From: Anaerocolumna jejuensis DSM 15929
Lineage (GTDB): Bacteria; Bacillota; Clostridia; Lachnospirales; Lachnospiraceae
Direction of reading: 5' to 3'
DNA length: 64,000 nt
Assembly: GCF_900142215.1 (NCBI RefSeq)
Contig: NZ_FRAC01000019.1
Location: forward strand, 1 to 64,000
In this document: piece by piece, positions 6,579 to 14,592 of the stretch
Position numbering within the stretch: position 1 is the stretch's first letter
How the letters are laid out: each line of letters opens with the position of its first letter
The notes under the pieces: generated by a model
Told to the model about the DNA's origin: nothing
Databases searched by the model: none
Seen by the model: only the letters and a program-made list of their open reading frames with translations
Translations under genes and position numbers: made by a program

Positions 6579-7322
6579 CTAAAAATATTGAGAAAACTGC
6601 CTCACAATTCCCTGTGTCATCAAATCCGCCATTTCCAATGCCTGCTGCTCTATATTATCAAAAATATCAATGCTGTCAGCGTAATTACCAGTCAGAATAT
6701 CAACAGCCTCCGTTTTCGTCATTGCCAGGTGGTCATACAGCATTTTCTGCCATTCCTGCTCCGACCAGTATGGATTGATGCTGCCAAGAAAATTCGCAAT
6801 CTGATCCGCATTGTCATACCAGCGCTTTTCGGCATCATCAGCAGCTCCACTGTCGCCGGCCTTAGCCGCTTTTACAAGCTCTGAGGCAATTGTAAGATGA
6901 CTTGTGAACAAATCTGCAAATCTCCCGGCAATAACATCTCCATAAAAAGGCCTCAATGCCTCCTCAAAGTCCTTGGGATTACGAAGGAGGCGGTCCGTCA
7001 CAAGATCCAAATCCGGTAAATCGAAGGCTATGCCCAGAATGACCATTCTCGTCCAGTAAACGTGCTGCTCCCACAGCATACGTATATGATTGCTTAATGC
7101 CTGTTCTGTCAGGCTGATGCACATTTCCTGTGCAGGTGCCCGGTAAGAGCAATCACCTAAGGGAATACTGATGCTTTGCCCGATATACATGTTGTTCACG
7201 TCGATACCTGAATTTACTGCCATAATTGACTGTATGGTCGTATGATTGCGGTGCGCAATCCTCCATAATGAATCTCCGTCCTGAATGATATATGGTTGTG
7301 TTCCTTCCTGACTTGAATACAT
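6579..7322 (-). CDS. LysM-domain protein of unknown function
   Basis: A 247-residue protein with an N-terminal LysM module (about residues 8-54: YIIQDGDSLWRIAHR through NMYIGQSISIP), which usually binds peptidoglycan or spore-coat glycan. The remaining 190 residues are mostly helical and include HIRMLWEQHVYWTRMVILG and WYDNADQIANFLGSINPYW. Homologues in clostridia are commonly left unnamed or mislabelled as acetylglutamate kinase; no kinase motif is visible. There is no signal peptide, so if it reaches the cell surface it may do so as a spore or lysis-released protein. Function unknown. Confidence 0.8.
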   Translation of the reverse strand: MYSSQEGTQPYIIQDGDSLWRIAHRNHTTIQSIMAVNSGIDVNNMYIGQSISIPLGDCSYRAPAQEMCISLTEQALSNHIRMLWEQHVYWTRMVILGIAFDLPDLDLVTDRLLRNPKDFEEALRPFYGDVIAGRFADLFTSHLTIASELVKAAKAGDSGAADDAEKRWYDNADQIANFLGSINPYWSEQEWQKMLYDHLAMTKTEAVDILTGNYADSIDIFDNIEQQALEMADLMTQGIVRQFSQYF

Positions 7323-7416
7323 AGCTCTGCCTTATAAATTTCACTAATTAATATATACTATGATTTAGACAGTAAAAGGTATCTTGTCACACCGTAAAAT
7401 TAATCATGATAAATCT

Positions 7417-7860
7417 TTATAAATCCTTTTTTAAGTAGATCATATCAATCAGTTGAATCCCATTTTCATAAATTGGGTGGTCATAGTTGTCAACAAAGAA
7501 ATTTTTAACCCTGTGAGATTGCTTAAAGCCGCAATGCTCATAAAAAGGTAGTGTTAATGGGCTTTCTCCAGTGCCTACAAGCATTGTTTTACCTTTGTCC
7601 TTATAATACTCAAACAGGTATTTCACCAGTCTGCTTCCATAACCCTGCCCCTGATATTTTTCATCGGTTGCCAGATTTTTTAGCTCAAAAATATCCTCCC
7701 TTTCCTGAGTGACAACGCAAATACTTTTTAAATCACTATCATAAAGAGCAAACATTTCTCCTCTGTCTAAATATTTATCAATCATGCTTTCCTGTTCATC
7801 CGCCAAAAGCAGTAAATCCAGGAATCTTTTTTTATTCTCTTTAATTGTTTTAATTTCCAT
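7417..7860 (-). CDS. GNAT-family N-acetyltransferase
   Basis: A 147-residue GNAT acetyltransferase. The acetyl-CoA loop is visible as YQGQGYGSRLVKYLFEYY (QGxGxG type, about residues 75-90), and the C-terminal FYEHCGFKQSHRVKNFF strand is typical. The substrate is unknown. I chose the ATG at 7860 because GGAGG lies seven bases upstream; an in-frame ATG six codons earlier has no site. The start lies only two bases from the end of an apparent gene remnant on the same strand. Confidence 0.85.
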   Translation of the reverse strand: MEIKTIKENKKRFLDLLLLADEQESMIDKYLDRGEMFALYDSDLKSICVVTQEREDIFELKNLATDEKYQGQGYGSRLVKYLFEYYKDKGKTMLVGTGESPLTLPFYEHCGFKQSHRVKNFFVDNYDHPIYENGIQLIDMIYLKKDL

Positions 7861-7861
7861 G

Positions 7862-8026
7862 TTATCCCTCCGCCCCATTAGTTATTATCAGTTTTTTGTT
7901 TGGACTATTTTCGAAATGCTCTCTTTTATATTCTTCTATTAGGGCTTCCCATTCTTTATTGGGTTTAATCAATATAAGCTCATCCATATATGCTATTATG
8001 CACCTCACCGGATTATCATATTCCAA
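7862..8026 (-). pseudogene. possible gene remnant upstream of the GNAT gene
   Basis: One minus-strand frame reads through about 60 codons of protein-like composition (for example EYDNPVRCIIAYMDELILIK and WEALIEEYKREHF) and ends at 7862 inside the GNAT leader. It is preceded by a stop at about 8056 and has no ATG with a ribosome binding site; TTG at 8026 is the first candidate start. I recognise no family. It is most likely the 3' end of a truncated gene. Confidence 0.35.
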
Positions 8027-8119
8027 ATACCAGTATATACCTGGAAATGAATAAAATCAATTAATGAGTGGAATTAAGGCTTTTCAAAATCTAATGGCTG
8101 CTGCCTTTGGAGCAGCTCT

Positions 8120-8704
8120 TTATAACAGCTGATAGAACAGACCATGCTTTATACAGTACCAAATTAACATTCCGTATCCTCTTTTGGGTATTCGTAATTC
8201 CAAATTCCACTCAGGATATTGTTTTATTATCTGAATGCTTTCACCTGATGCAATTGCCACAAAAGAAATATAGTGCTCCTTCGTCATGGGGTGTTCGCTT
8301 GTAATAAACCATTCATCTTCAAGTACTTCCACCGACAGCTTTTCGGTATCACCGGCTTTTTTCATTTGCTGTACAGTCAATTTCTTCCCGCAGCAGGAAA
8401 CCTCTGCTTCACCTGTGCATAGGGAAATGTTATGGCATGTGGGGCAGACGTAATATTTTGTATTTTTCATATTGCCACCAACAAAATCATTGGGAGTTAT
8501 ATCACCGACCAGCAGGCTTTGCGTATCTACTCCCAGGAGGTCTGAAAGCTCGGATATCAAAGAAATATCAGGGCAGCCTAACCCCCGTTCCCATTTGGAA
8601 ACAGTCTTATCACTAATATTCATTTTGTCAGCAAGCTCTTTTTGTGTCATATTACGTTCTATGCGTAAGGTTCGAATAATATTTCCAACTTTCATATTTT
8701 GCAT
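8120..8704 (-). CDS. XRE regulator fused to a desulfoferrodoxin-like domain
   Basis: A 194-residue fusion. Residues 5-65 are an XRE/Cro helix-turn-helix (MTQKELADKMNISDKTVSKWE). Residues 84-110 mimic desulforedoxin, with CPTC (Cys87, 90) and SCCGKKL (Cys104, 105) forming a four-cysteine metal site. Residues 136-194 resemble the superoxide reductase iron domain, with EHPMTKEHY (His138, His144) and WYCIKHGL (Cys184, His187). One of the four histidines of real superoxide reductases is not obvious. The likely role is a transcription factor sensing oxygen, superoxide or iron through the metal sites. The ATG at 8704 has GGAGG eight bases upstream; an ATG 19 codons earlier is worse placed. It shares a promoter motif with the gene at 8806. 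Confidence 0.85.
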   Translation of the reverse strand: MQNMKVGNIIRTLRIERNMTQKELADKMNISDKTVSKWERGLGCPDISLISELSDLLGVDTQSLLVGDITPNDFVGGNMKNTKYYVCPTCHNISLCTGEAEVSCCGKKLTVQQMKKAGDTEKLSVEVLEDEWFITSEHPMTKEHYISFVAIASGESIQIIKQYPEWNLELRIPKRGYGMLIWYCIKHGLFYQLL

Positions 8705-8738
8705 TCTTTCTACCTCCATGTTTTTATTGTAACAAAAT

Positions 8739-8753
8739 ACGCTCCGCAGAGTC
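8739..8753 (-). promoter_or_regulatory. shared XRE-promoter motif, copy 1
   Basis: On the minus strand the motif reads GACTCTGCGGAGCGT and overlaps a TTGACT -35 box, with TACAAT 18 bases downstream as the -10. The same motif, with one base changed, lies beside the promoter of the second XRE gene (9721-9735). The CTC..GAG arms make it a short inverted repeat. Confidence 0.6.
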
Positions 8754-8805
8754 AATTCCATGAAATAAATGAACGCCGCTAAAATACCATGGAGTATTCC
8801 CTGCC

Positions 8806-9669
8806 CTATTCTTTAGCTGGCCTCCAATAGCGTGAGCCATTGGACTCACGGAACAGCAATCCATTGTCTACAAGTTCCCGCCTGAGTAAAAAATAATCTC
8901 CAAAGGTATGCCATTCCTCACAGATTTCATTAACTTCTTTTTCGGTATAGTCTCTGTTATTCTCAAATTTCTCAGATAAATATAGAAGTGCTGCCACTCT
9001 GTAGCTTTGCTTTTGGGGTAACTGTGTGATTTTTCCGGAGCTATCAAGAAATCTTTTAATATCAGGCTTTTGCTCTAAGTCTTCCTGCTTTTCAGGAATT
9101 TTAATCTTTTCATTCCAATATTCTACCAGGCTGTTAATATCCTCCTCAAATTCACCCTCTGTCTGAGTGTCCTCTTTTTCAATTTCCTCCAATATTTCAA
9201 ACGTAAAAGCACCTGGTCCTGACAGCTTCCATTGGTCAGCCATACACAATTCGGGACAGGAATTCATGGAGACGGAAAAAGCGAATCGGTTCTTAGAACT
9301 ATGAATATCCTTCGTACCTCTAATCCATAAATCATTTGTATCCTTGCATTTTATACAATAAACACCTCCGATACGCACTCTGTTTTTATATTTCTCCTTC
9401 AATTCTTTCTGTGATTCTTTTTGCATTATCTCACCATCCTTTTCATTTTTTGCCTGCCGTTTTTCATATCCGGCCAGCAGGTCTTTGGAATCTATCTCCA
9501 GTATACTTGAAAGTTCTAAAAGTAACGATACATCCGGATTTCCCAGCCCGCATTCCCATTTCGATATTGCTTTGTCACTAAGGTTCATTTTATCTGCAAG
9601 CTCTTTTTGTGTCATACCTTTAGCCAGACGTTTTTCACGGATAAGACTGCCTACTTTATTCGTTTTCAT
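8806..9669 (-). CDS. XRE regulator fused to GIY-YIG-like and DUF2087 domains
   Basis: A 287-residue three-part protein. Residues 5-65 are an XRE helix-turn-helix, closely similar to that of the neighbour at 8120. Residues 98-190 match the GIY-YIG-like module of Firmicutes (GGVYCIKCKDTNDLWIRGTKDI, then the NRF arginine region), with the second YIG element degraded to WIRG. Residues 213-285 match DUF2087 (VAALLYLSEKF through SRYWRP), a small winged-helix-like domain often attached to regulators. Nuclease activity is doubtful because the core motif is altered; a ligand- or DNA-binding role is more likely. GGAGGG precedes the ATG at 9669. Confidence 0.8.
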   Translation of the reverse strand: MKTNKVGSLIREKRLAKGMTQKELADKMNLSDKAISKWECGLGNPDVSLLLELSSILEIDSKDLLAGYEKRQAKNEKDGEIMQKESQKELKEKYKNRVRIGGVYCIKCKDTNDLWIRGTKDIHSSKNRFAFSVSMNSCPELCMADQWKLSGPGAFTFEILEEIEKEDTQTEGEFEEDINSLVEYWNEKIKIPEKQEDLEQKPDIKRFLDSSGKITQLPQKQSYRVAALLYLSEKFENNRDYTEKEVNEICEEWHTFGDYFLLRRELVDNGLLFRESNGSRYWRPAKE

Positions 9670-9688
9670 TGGTTACCCTCCAAAAATG

Positions 9689-9735
9689 ATTCTAGCAAAG
9701 TTCTAGTTACAGTTCAATAAACGCTCCGTAGAGTC
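9689..9735 (-). promoter_or_regulatory. promoter and shared motif (copy 2) of the XRE-GIY gene
   Basis: On the minus strand TTGAAC (9717-9712) and TAGAAT (9694-9689) are 17 bases apart. Immediately upstream of the -35 is GACTCTACGGAGCGT (9735-9721), nearly identical to the motif at 8739-8753. It is a candidate common operator for the two related XRE proteins. Confidence 0.6.
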
Positions 9736-9809
9736 GCCTCCAATGTTTGGAAATTTTAGGGTCATGACCCGTTTCATTTTATGCAGAAAGCAAAAATGCA
9801 GCAAAAAAA

Positions 9810-9849
9810 CAGCCGTATTCTTCCGTTATAAAGAATACAGCTGCTTTTT
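9810..9849 (-). terminator. bidirectional terminator below the DUF2318 gene
   Basis: CAGC-GTATTCTT (9810-9822) pairs with AAGAATAC-GCTG (9831-9843). On the minus strand the stem is followed by a seven-T run, fitting the gene at 9868; on the plus strand five T residues also follow. Confidence 0.7.
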
Positions 9850-9867
9850 ATAGGATACCTGTCTTAT

Positions 9868-10395
9868 TTACTTCCAGTTTTGAAAAATTACAGTTGCTTC
9901 CGACAAATAATCCTTCTTTATGGTGATGGATTTATCATTATCATTTACAGTTTTATACTCGTCTGTAATAGGAACGGGATTACAGCCGCCTTTGACGATT
10001 TCAACCTGGTCCATTGAGAATCGGTTTCCACAGTTCTGGCATACTAACACATCACCCTCCTGTACATAATATCCCTTTCCCGATGAATAGCAGACCTGGC
10101 AGGTATTAAATGCTGTCCTTATAGAGCCGTCCGGAGCTTTAACTGCCAATACCTCAAGCTTAGTACCGTTAATCTCAGCCGGAAAAAATTTTGCAGTTTC
10201 CGTAATATCTCCGACAGGAATATGAATATCCCCGTCTATCACTTTTTCAGCACGCAGTTGGTCCTTATCCGAGCCGCTATCATTGGTTTTACCGATTATT
10301 TTGGCGCCAACTGCAACCACTATAATAACAACTGCAGCAACTGCTATTATTACTGATTTTGAAAGATTTGTTTTTTTACCTGATTTATTAGTCAT
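9868..10395 (-). CDS. DUF2318-family membrane-anchored metal-binding protein
   Basis: A 175-residue protein with one N-terminal membrane segment (about residues 14-32) and an exported DUF2318 domain. Four cysteines occur as TCQVCYSSGKGYY and VCQNCGNRF (two CxxC knuckles), followed by EIVKGGCNPVP. DUF2318 proteins often accompany iron transport or ferrous permease genes and are thought to bind metal or Fe-S, but none of those partners is present here. The ATG at 10395 has AAAGGA upstream; a second ATG 11 codons earlier lacks a site. Confidence 0.8.
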   Translation of the reverse strand: MTNKSGKKTNLSKSVIIAVAAVVIIVVAVGAKIIGKTNDSGSDKDQLRAEKVIDGDIHIPVGDITETAKFFPAEINGTKLEVLAVKAPDGSIRTAFNTCQVCYSSGKGYYVQEGDVLVCQNCGNRFSMDQVEIVKGGCNPVPITDEYKTVNDNDKSITIKKDYLSEATVIFQNWK

Positions 10396-10428
10396 CAATG
10401 ATTTTCCTTTCAGAGACATCTTTTTCAT

Positions 10429-10746
10429 ATTTTTTCAATAATATTGTTCTTTTTATACCCCGCTTTTACATTACTGATAACCTCATACCCTCCTTTTCTT
10501 AATTCCTGCTTATCATAACAACCGGATATGTAGATTGTATGGAGATGGATGGATTATACATAAAAAATTTGCGTCTCAAAAGAAGTCAGAAGTTTCAGAC
10601 GGAAGACAAAGTTGATTATTTTAGAGCAGCAGATAAACATGTGCCTAAATAATCACTGCTATATTTTTACACTTTTTTATGGTATTATTTAATAAATCAG
10701 AATTAGCAGTACAGATTATTTATGCAATATACAGAAAGGAATTTTT
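10429..10746. other. intergenic region, possible short peptide
   Basis: This divergent region should hold the promoters for the DUF2318 gene and the gene at 10747. A 37-codon open frame with a hydrophilic product lies at 10539-10652 on the plus strand, but it has no ribosome binding site and I do not consider it supported. Nothing else is recognisable. Confidence 0.3.
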
Positions 10747-11271
10747 ATGATACTTGGAAATAAATCCGTTATTGATAATGCCCTTGATATCTCATCCATA
10801 GGCATAACCTTTTCATCAAAACCCATCATCGTGGGCGGCCTTGCGATGGAATATTATGGATTGAGAAAGTGCGGTGATGATATTGACCTTATAATATCAA
10901 ATGAAGATTATCAGATTCTAGCAAGTCAATATTCTGATTATAAAATAGATATCTGGGGGGATTTGGGTATTAAATTTAATCAATTTGAGCTGCTTCGAAG
11001 TATATCCCGTTTGGATTATGATTTTTATTCCAAAGGAGCGGTTGAATATGAAAAATATAAGGTGTTATCTTTTGATAGATTATTTTTTATGACAGCTGCT
11101 GCTGTACGGAGTGAACCGGATGTTCAGAAACGTGTTGATGATTTCGGACTAGCACTTGGACATTGCTATAATAATTATCGTAACCAAGCTTATGTGACAA
11201 ACGCCGAATTAAATATCACGGCATATGAAAACGCTCCTGACGGAACAATTTTCGGTGGTAAATATGCGTAA
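10747..11271 (+). CDS. nucleotidyltransferase-fold protein (AbiEii-like)
   Basis: A 174-residue protein with the minimal nucleotidyltransferase signature VGGLAMEYYGLRKCGDDIDLII (about residues 30-52), where GG..DxD carries the catalytic acidic pair. This fold occurs in aminoglycoside nucleotidyltransferase-like proteins and AbiEii toxins. It lacks the extended C-terminal half of full AbiEii, and no AbiEi antitoxin lies next to it, so it looks like a solitary member. AGAAAGGA precedes the ATG. Substrate unknown. Confidence 0.7.
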   Translation: MILGNKSVIDNALDISSIGITFSSKPIIVGGLAMEYYGLRKCGDDIDLIISNEDYQILASQYSDYKIDIWGDLGIKFNQFELLRSISRLDYDFYSKGAVEYEKYKVLSFDRLFFMTAAAVRSEPDVQKRVDDFGLALGHCYNNYRNQAYVTNAELNITAYENAPDGTIFGGKYA

Positions 11272-11409
11272 AATGAGCCTAAAGCGAAGAGAAACAATTC
11301 CAATTTGTAAGAGAATATAACTTCCCATTATGTTTATGAAGAAAAGCTTACCACATAGGCATATTTGAAGTTGTAATATAGATTATTTATATTAGGAGGT
11401 ATTAGCGTT

Positions 11410-11835
11410 ATGGACGATGAATTAAAAATCAAAATGTACTCATTTACAGTGGATTGCAAAGACCCGCATGAATTAGCAAAATTTTATGCGGCGCTGCTCA
11501 AGTGGGAAATAATGTCTATCGATGAAGAATGGGCATGTGTATACGCTCCGGGAACCAATCAGGGAACATATCCTGGTGTAATGTTTCAACAAAATCCTGA
11601 GTATAAACCACCCGTATGGCCCGAAAAGCCTGAAGCTCAACAGCAAATGGCACATCTAGACTTCGCCGTTAATGATTTAGAAAAAGCAGTTCAACATGCA
11701 ATCCATTGCGGAGCAACAATCGCAGCTGAGCAATTTTCTAATGATTGGAGGGTTATGATTGACCCCGCCGGACACCCTTTTTGCTTATGTCAAATGAAAT
11801 CAATTATCGAGAGTGAGCATTTTGGATTGTTATAG
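11410..11835 (+). CDS. VOC-superfamily (glyoxalase-like) protein
   Basis: A 141-residue single-chain VOC protein with two beta-alpha-beta-beta-beta repeats: FTVDCKDPHELAKFYAALLKWE at the start of the first and HLDFAVNDLEKAVQHAIHCGA at the start of the second, ending DPAGHPFCLCQ. This is the Glyoxalase_6 type; members include resistance and dioxygenase-like enzymes, and the substrate cannot be read from sequence. AGGAGG lies upstream of the ATG. It ends at a shared terminator with the convergent gene at 11903. Confidence 0.85.
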   Translation: MDDELKIKMYSFTVDCKDPHELAKFYAALLKWEIMSIDEEWACVYAPGTNQGTYPGVMFQQNPEYKPPVWPEKPEAQQQMAHLDFAVNDLEKAVQHAIHCGATIAAEQFSNDWRVMIDPAGHPFCLCQMKSIIESEHFGLL

Positions 11836-11866
11836 AAAATCACAAAGTCACTTTGTCAATAGTCTA

Positions 11867-11898
11867 AAACTTCCGCCTCAAAAGAAGGCGGAAGTTTT
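11867..11898. terminator. bidirectional terminator
   Basis: AAAACTTCCGCC pairs with GGCGGAAGTTTT around an 8-base loop, with T residues following on both strands. It serves the VOC gene (plus) and the small membrane protein gene (minus), which converge here. Confidence 0.85.
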
Positions 11899-11902
11899 TC
11901 TG

Positions 11903-12202
11903 TCAGTTAACAGGCTTATCATTTTGCGGTAATGTCCGGCTTGAATCTGTATCTGTCTCTTCACAGCAGCTGTGCTTCCCCCTTCGGAACATCATAAATA
12001 TCATAGTTCCCATCATTACCGGGCAAATAAAAGGAGCAATAACTCCCAGAATACCCGCAACAGGCGGACTGATCCTTGCAATAAAAGGTAAGGATAATAT
12101 AATAATGACCGGCAAACCACAGCATAGTATCATATGAAGCATATGCTTCATTGGGCTGTGTTCTTCACTGCTGTGTTCTTTTCTATCTTTAAAAATATTC
12201 AT
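11903..12202 (-). CDS. small membrane protein with histidine/cysteine-rich ends
   Basis: A 99-residue protein with two predicted membrane hairpin segments (about 22-42 and 48-70). It has a His/Met-rich cytoplasmic-side start (HSSEEHSPMKHMLHM) and a KHSCCEE motif after the second segment. Such composition suggests metal association, but I do not recognise a named family. AGGAGG precedes the ATG. It stands alone between a shared terminator and a decayed region. Confidence 0.65.
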   Translation of the reverse strand: MNIFKDRKEHSSEEHSPMKHMLHMILCCGLPVIIILSLPFIARISPPVAGILGVIAPFICPVMMGTMIFMMFRRGKHSCCEETDTDSSRTLPQNDKPVN

Positions 12203-12299
12203 TTAATAACCTCCTGTGATTTGAATATATCTGTATCATAAAGTATCAATATGAAGATTAAATGAAGATTTCAAAAATTGTTCCCTTTCTCACTATTTT

Positions 12300-12538
12300 T
12301 TACTTACACTCCCGTTGCAAATATCCACTTCCTATATGCGACTCTGTTCCCAGCATATCTATGGTTACCAGGTCAAACCGCAGACCTGTCTTCGTACTGC
12401 TATAAAAACGCAGTGTGAAAGCTCTCTTCTTTAAACCCTTTCCCTTAAATGATAACCTTCCATATTTCCTTTGGAAATAAAAAGATACCGCTCAAGACTT
12501 AACAAAGCTAATTCACCTACAACTAAATATTGAAAGGT
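12300..12538 (-). pseudogene. probable decayed gene fragment
   Basis: Two minus-strand stretches of protein-like text adjoin in different frames: QYLVVGELALLSLERYLFIS (about 12535-12470), then AFTLRFYSSTKTGLRFDLV continuing to GYLQRECK and a stop at 12300. Joining them needs one frame change. No start codon with a ribosome binding site and no known family were found. It adjoins the inverted repeat at 12632. Confidence 0.3.
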
Positions 12539-12631
12539 TCAAATTGCAAGCATCAAAGAACCATCATAAAAGAAATAAATACACAATTCATTATTATTCA
12601 CCCAACAAATGCTCCGTTTCAACATAGTACA

Positions 12632-12844
12632 GGCAGTTTGCACAAAATAGAAAGCTTGAATGCGCCTATGGAAATGTATTAGAAGTCCTTTTCTCTGAAG
12701 CTTTTGTGCTATATCATCAAACAGGTTGTCTGAGCCCACGAGTTATCTGTTTGATGATATATCCAGCACAAAAGCTTCAGAGAATTAGGACTTCTTATAC
12801 ATTGGAATCGAAGCATTCAAGCTTTCTATTTTGTACAAACTGCC
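12632..12844. repeat. 213-bp MITE-like imperfect inverted repeat
   Basis: The left arm (12632-12725) and the reverse complement of the right arm (12747-12844) match over about 95 bases with a few substitutions and two 3-base indels. Both outer ends read GGCAGTTTGYACAAAATAG. The central spacer is about 21 bases. No clear target duplication flanks it. It could be a miniature transposable element, or a very long hairpin at the 3' end of the binding-protein transcript that ends at 12885. Confidence 0.75.
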
Positions 12845-12884
12845 GTCCCCTTGTGAAAATCCGGCCTTTTGCCATGCTATACAT

Positions 12885-14513
12885 TTACTTACTTTGCTTC
12901 TTATCCCATGCCTTATTGTAAAGGTCCAGCAATTTATCCGCCCCTTTACTATTGCATTCAGCTACGAATTTATCCCAGTTATCAAAAGACTCTCCGCCCA
13001 TAATGAACTTGGATATCATTTGGTCCACATAATCATTCAAGTTAGTTGAATACAGTGACTGTATTTCAATATCATCTTCCGTCAATGCAATAGCAGGCTC
13101 GATATTGGGAATTGCATTACCTTCCGTTTCCTTTTGAATCAATTCTTTATAACTGTCAGCCATAGTGGCAAGCTCCTGGTCATAAGGATATACAAAAGTA
13201 AAGCAGTTATTGCTGGTTCCGTATTCTTTCTGGGCATCCAGAGTTCCGCTGGGATTTGCCGGGCATTTAAGATCAGGGTTAATTACCTTCTTACCCTCTG
13301 CATCCACCGTATAGGTCTCACCTTCAACACCCCAGGAAAATAAAGCAGCACCTGCATCTGAGTACATCCAGTCAAGCCATTTAATTAACTGAGGGAAATA
13401 GTCCTTCTTGGCAGCCGATGCGGATATTACCATGGTCTGGGTTGAGTTGCTTACACGGCTTACAAAAGTTCCCGCAGGTCCGGTCAGGGGATAGATGGGT
13501 TCCCAGTCTGCATCTGCTTCTCCTGCTTCTTTTAATGCATCATTAAAGGGAACTTCACAACCAAGCCAATCAGCCATTAAGATAAATGCTTTATCCGTAG
13601 TTGCATTCTGTTTATACATATCACCGCTGAAGGTCGTATACTCCTGATTAAATAACCCTTCTGAGTACAGCTTGTTCAGATACTGCAGCATTACCTTATA
13701 TTCGTTGCTGGCAGGTGCAAAAATCCAGTTATCGGAGTCAGCTGCATAATGGAAATTATCAATTCCTTTACCCCAGCCTGCAGATGTACCGAAGGAAGGA
13801 GCTATCATATCAAGAAGATTACCGTTTCCATAAATAACCTGAATCGGCTGGGAATCCGGATAAATTTCCTTCAGCTTCTTGGCAGCGGTATAAAGCTCAT
13901 CATAGGTGGTCGGTACCGGAATATTGTTCTTCTTGAATACATCCATACGAACCATAATCTGCTTGGAAGCAGTCTTTACTTCCTTCGTGTTAACCGGAAG
14001 CTCATAGACCTTGCCGTCCGACTGGGTGGCATCATCAATTATATACTGCAAATTGTTCTTTTTAATAAATGCCATAAAATTGGGCATCTGATCATAGTAA
14101 TCACTGACAGGAAGAAGAACACCGCTTAAAGCCTGTGCAGCCGTGGGGTTCGTCTTTGATATGATATCCGGCATATCCTCCCCCGTATTGATAACAAGCT
14201 GATTCCTTGTATCATAATCACTGTCGGGTATGGCGGTTACATCAAGTGACACATTGGTAAGCTCCTTCATTTTGGTAAGAGCTTTATAATTTGCATCATA
14301 TTCACCGGAATACATCATAGTAAAGGTTACCGGTTTATCCGATACCGGATTGCTTCCTTTAGAAGCATCAGCCGTCCCGGCAGGTGTCTCTGTTGCGGAG
14401 GCTCCATCACCGGAAGCTGGGTTGCTGTTGCTGCTTTTGCTTCCGCAGGCTGTAAATACCATGGTAACTGCCATAATGAGTGCCATGGACTTTGCAAAAA
14501 TTCTTTTTTTCAT
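12885..14513 (-). CDS. ABC transporter sugar-binding lipoprotein (locus A)
   Basis: A 542-residue extracellular solute-binding lipoprotein of the large LplA/YtcQ type. The signal peptide ends in a lipobox VFTAC (Cys about residue 23), followed by a Ser/Gly/Ala-rich linker and then the binding domain starting VTFTMMYSGEYDANY. These proteins deliver complex oligosaccharides to LplB/LplC-like permeases, which are the next two genes upstream in the transcript. The ATG at 14513 has AAAGGAGAG before it; an earlier in-frame ATG would ruin the signal peptide. No ATPase gene is nearby, so a shared MsmX-like ATPase is expected. Confidence 0.92.
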   Translation of the reverse strand: MKKRIFAKSMALIMAVTMVFTACGSKSSNSNPASGDGASATETPAGTADASKGSNPVSDKPVTFTMMYSGEYDANYKALTKMKELTNVSLDVTAIPDSDYDTRNQLVINTGEDMPDIISKTNPTAAQALSGVLLPVSDYYDQMPNFMAFIKKNNLQYIIDDATQSDGKVYELPVNTKEVKTASKQIMVRMDVFKKNNIPVPTTYDELYTAAKKLKEIYPDSQPIQVIYGNGNLLDMIAPSFGTSAGWGKGIDNFHYAADSDNWIFAPASNEYKVMLQYLNKLYSEGLFNQEYTTFSGDMYKQNATTDKAFILMADWLGCEVPFNDALKEAGEADADWEPIYPLTGPAGTFVSRVSNSTQTMVISASAAKKDYFPQLIKWLDWMYSDAGAALFSWGVEGETYTVDAEGKKVINPDLKCPANPSGTLDAQKEYGTSNNCFTFVYPYDQELATMADSYKELIQKETEGNAIPNIEPAIALTEDDIEIQSLYSTNLNDYVDQMISKFIMGGESFDNWDKFVAECNSKGADKLLDLYNKAWDKKQSK

Positions 14514-14592
14514 ACCTTTCTCTCCTTTAAAATAATCATTTATAATCAATGGCTTACTAAAAAGCCTATTAACTATCAAAATTTCACAGTAC

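Noticed and set aside
10539..10652. 37-codon plus-strand open frame
   Set aside because: No ribosome binding site and no recognisable product.
12539..12921. Two short open frames with similar products on opposite strands
   Set aside because: They arise from the two arms of the inverted repeat at 12632-12844 and have no start signals.
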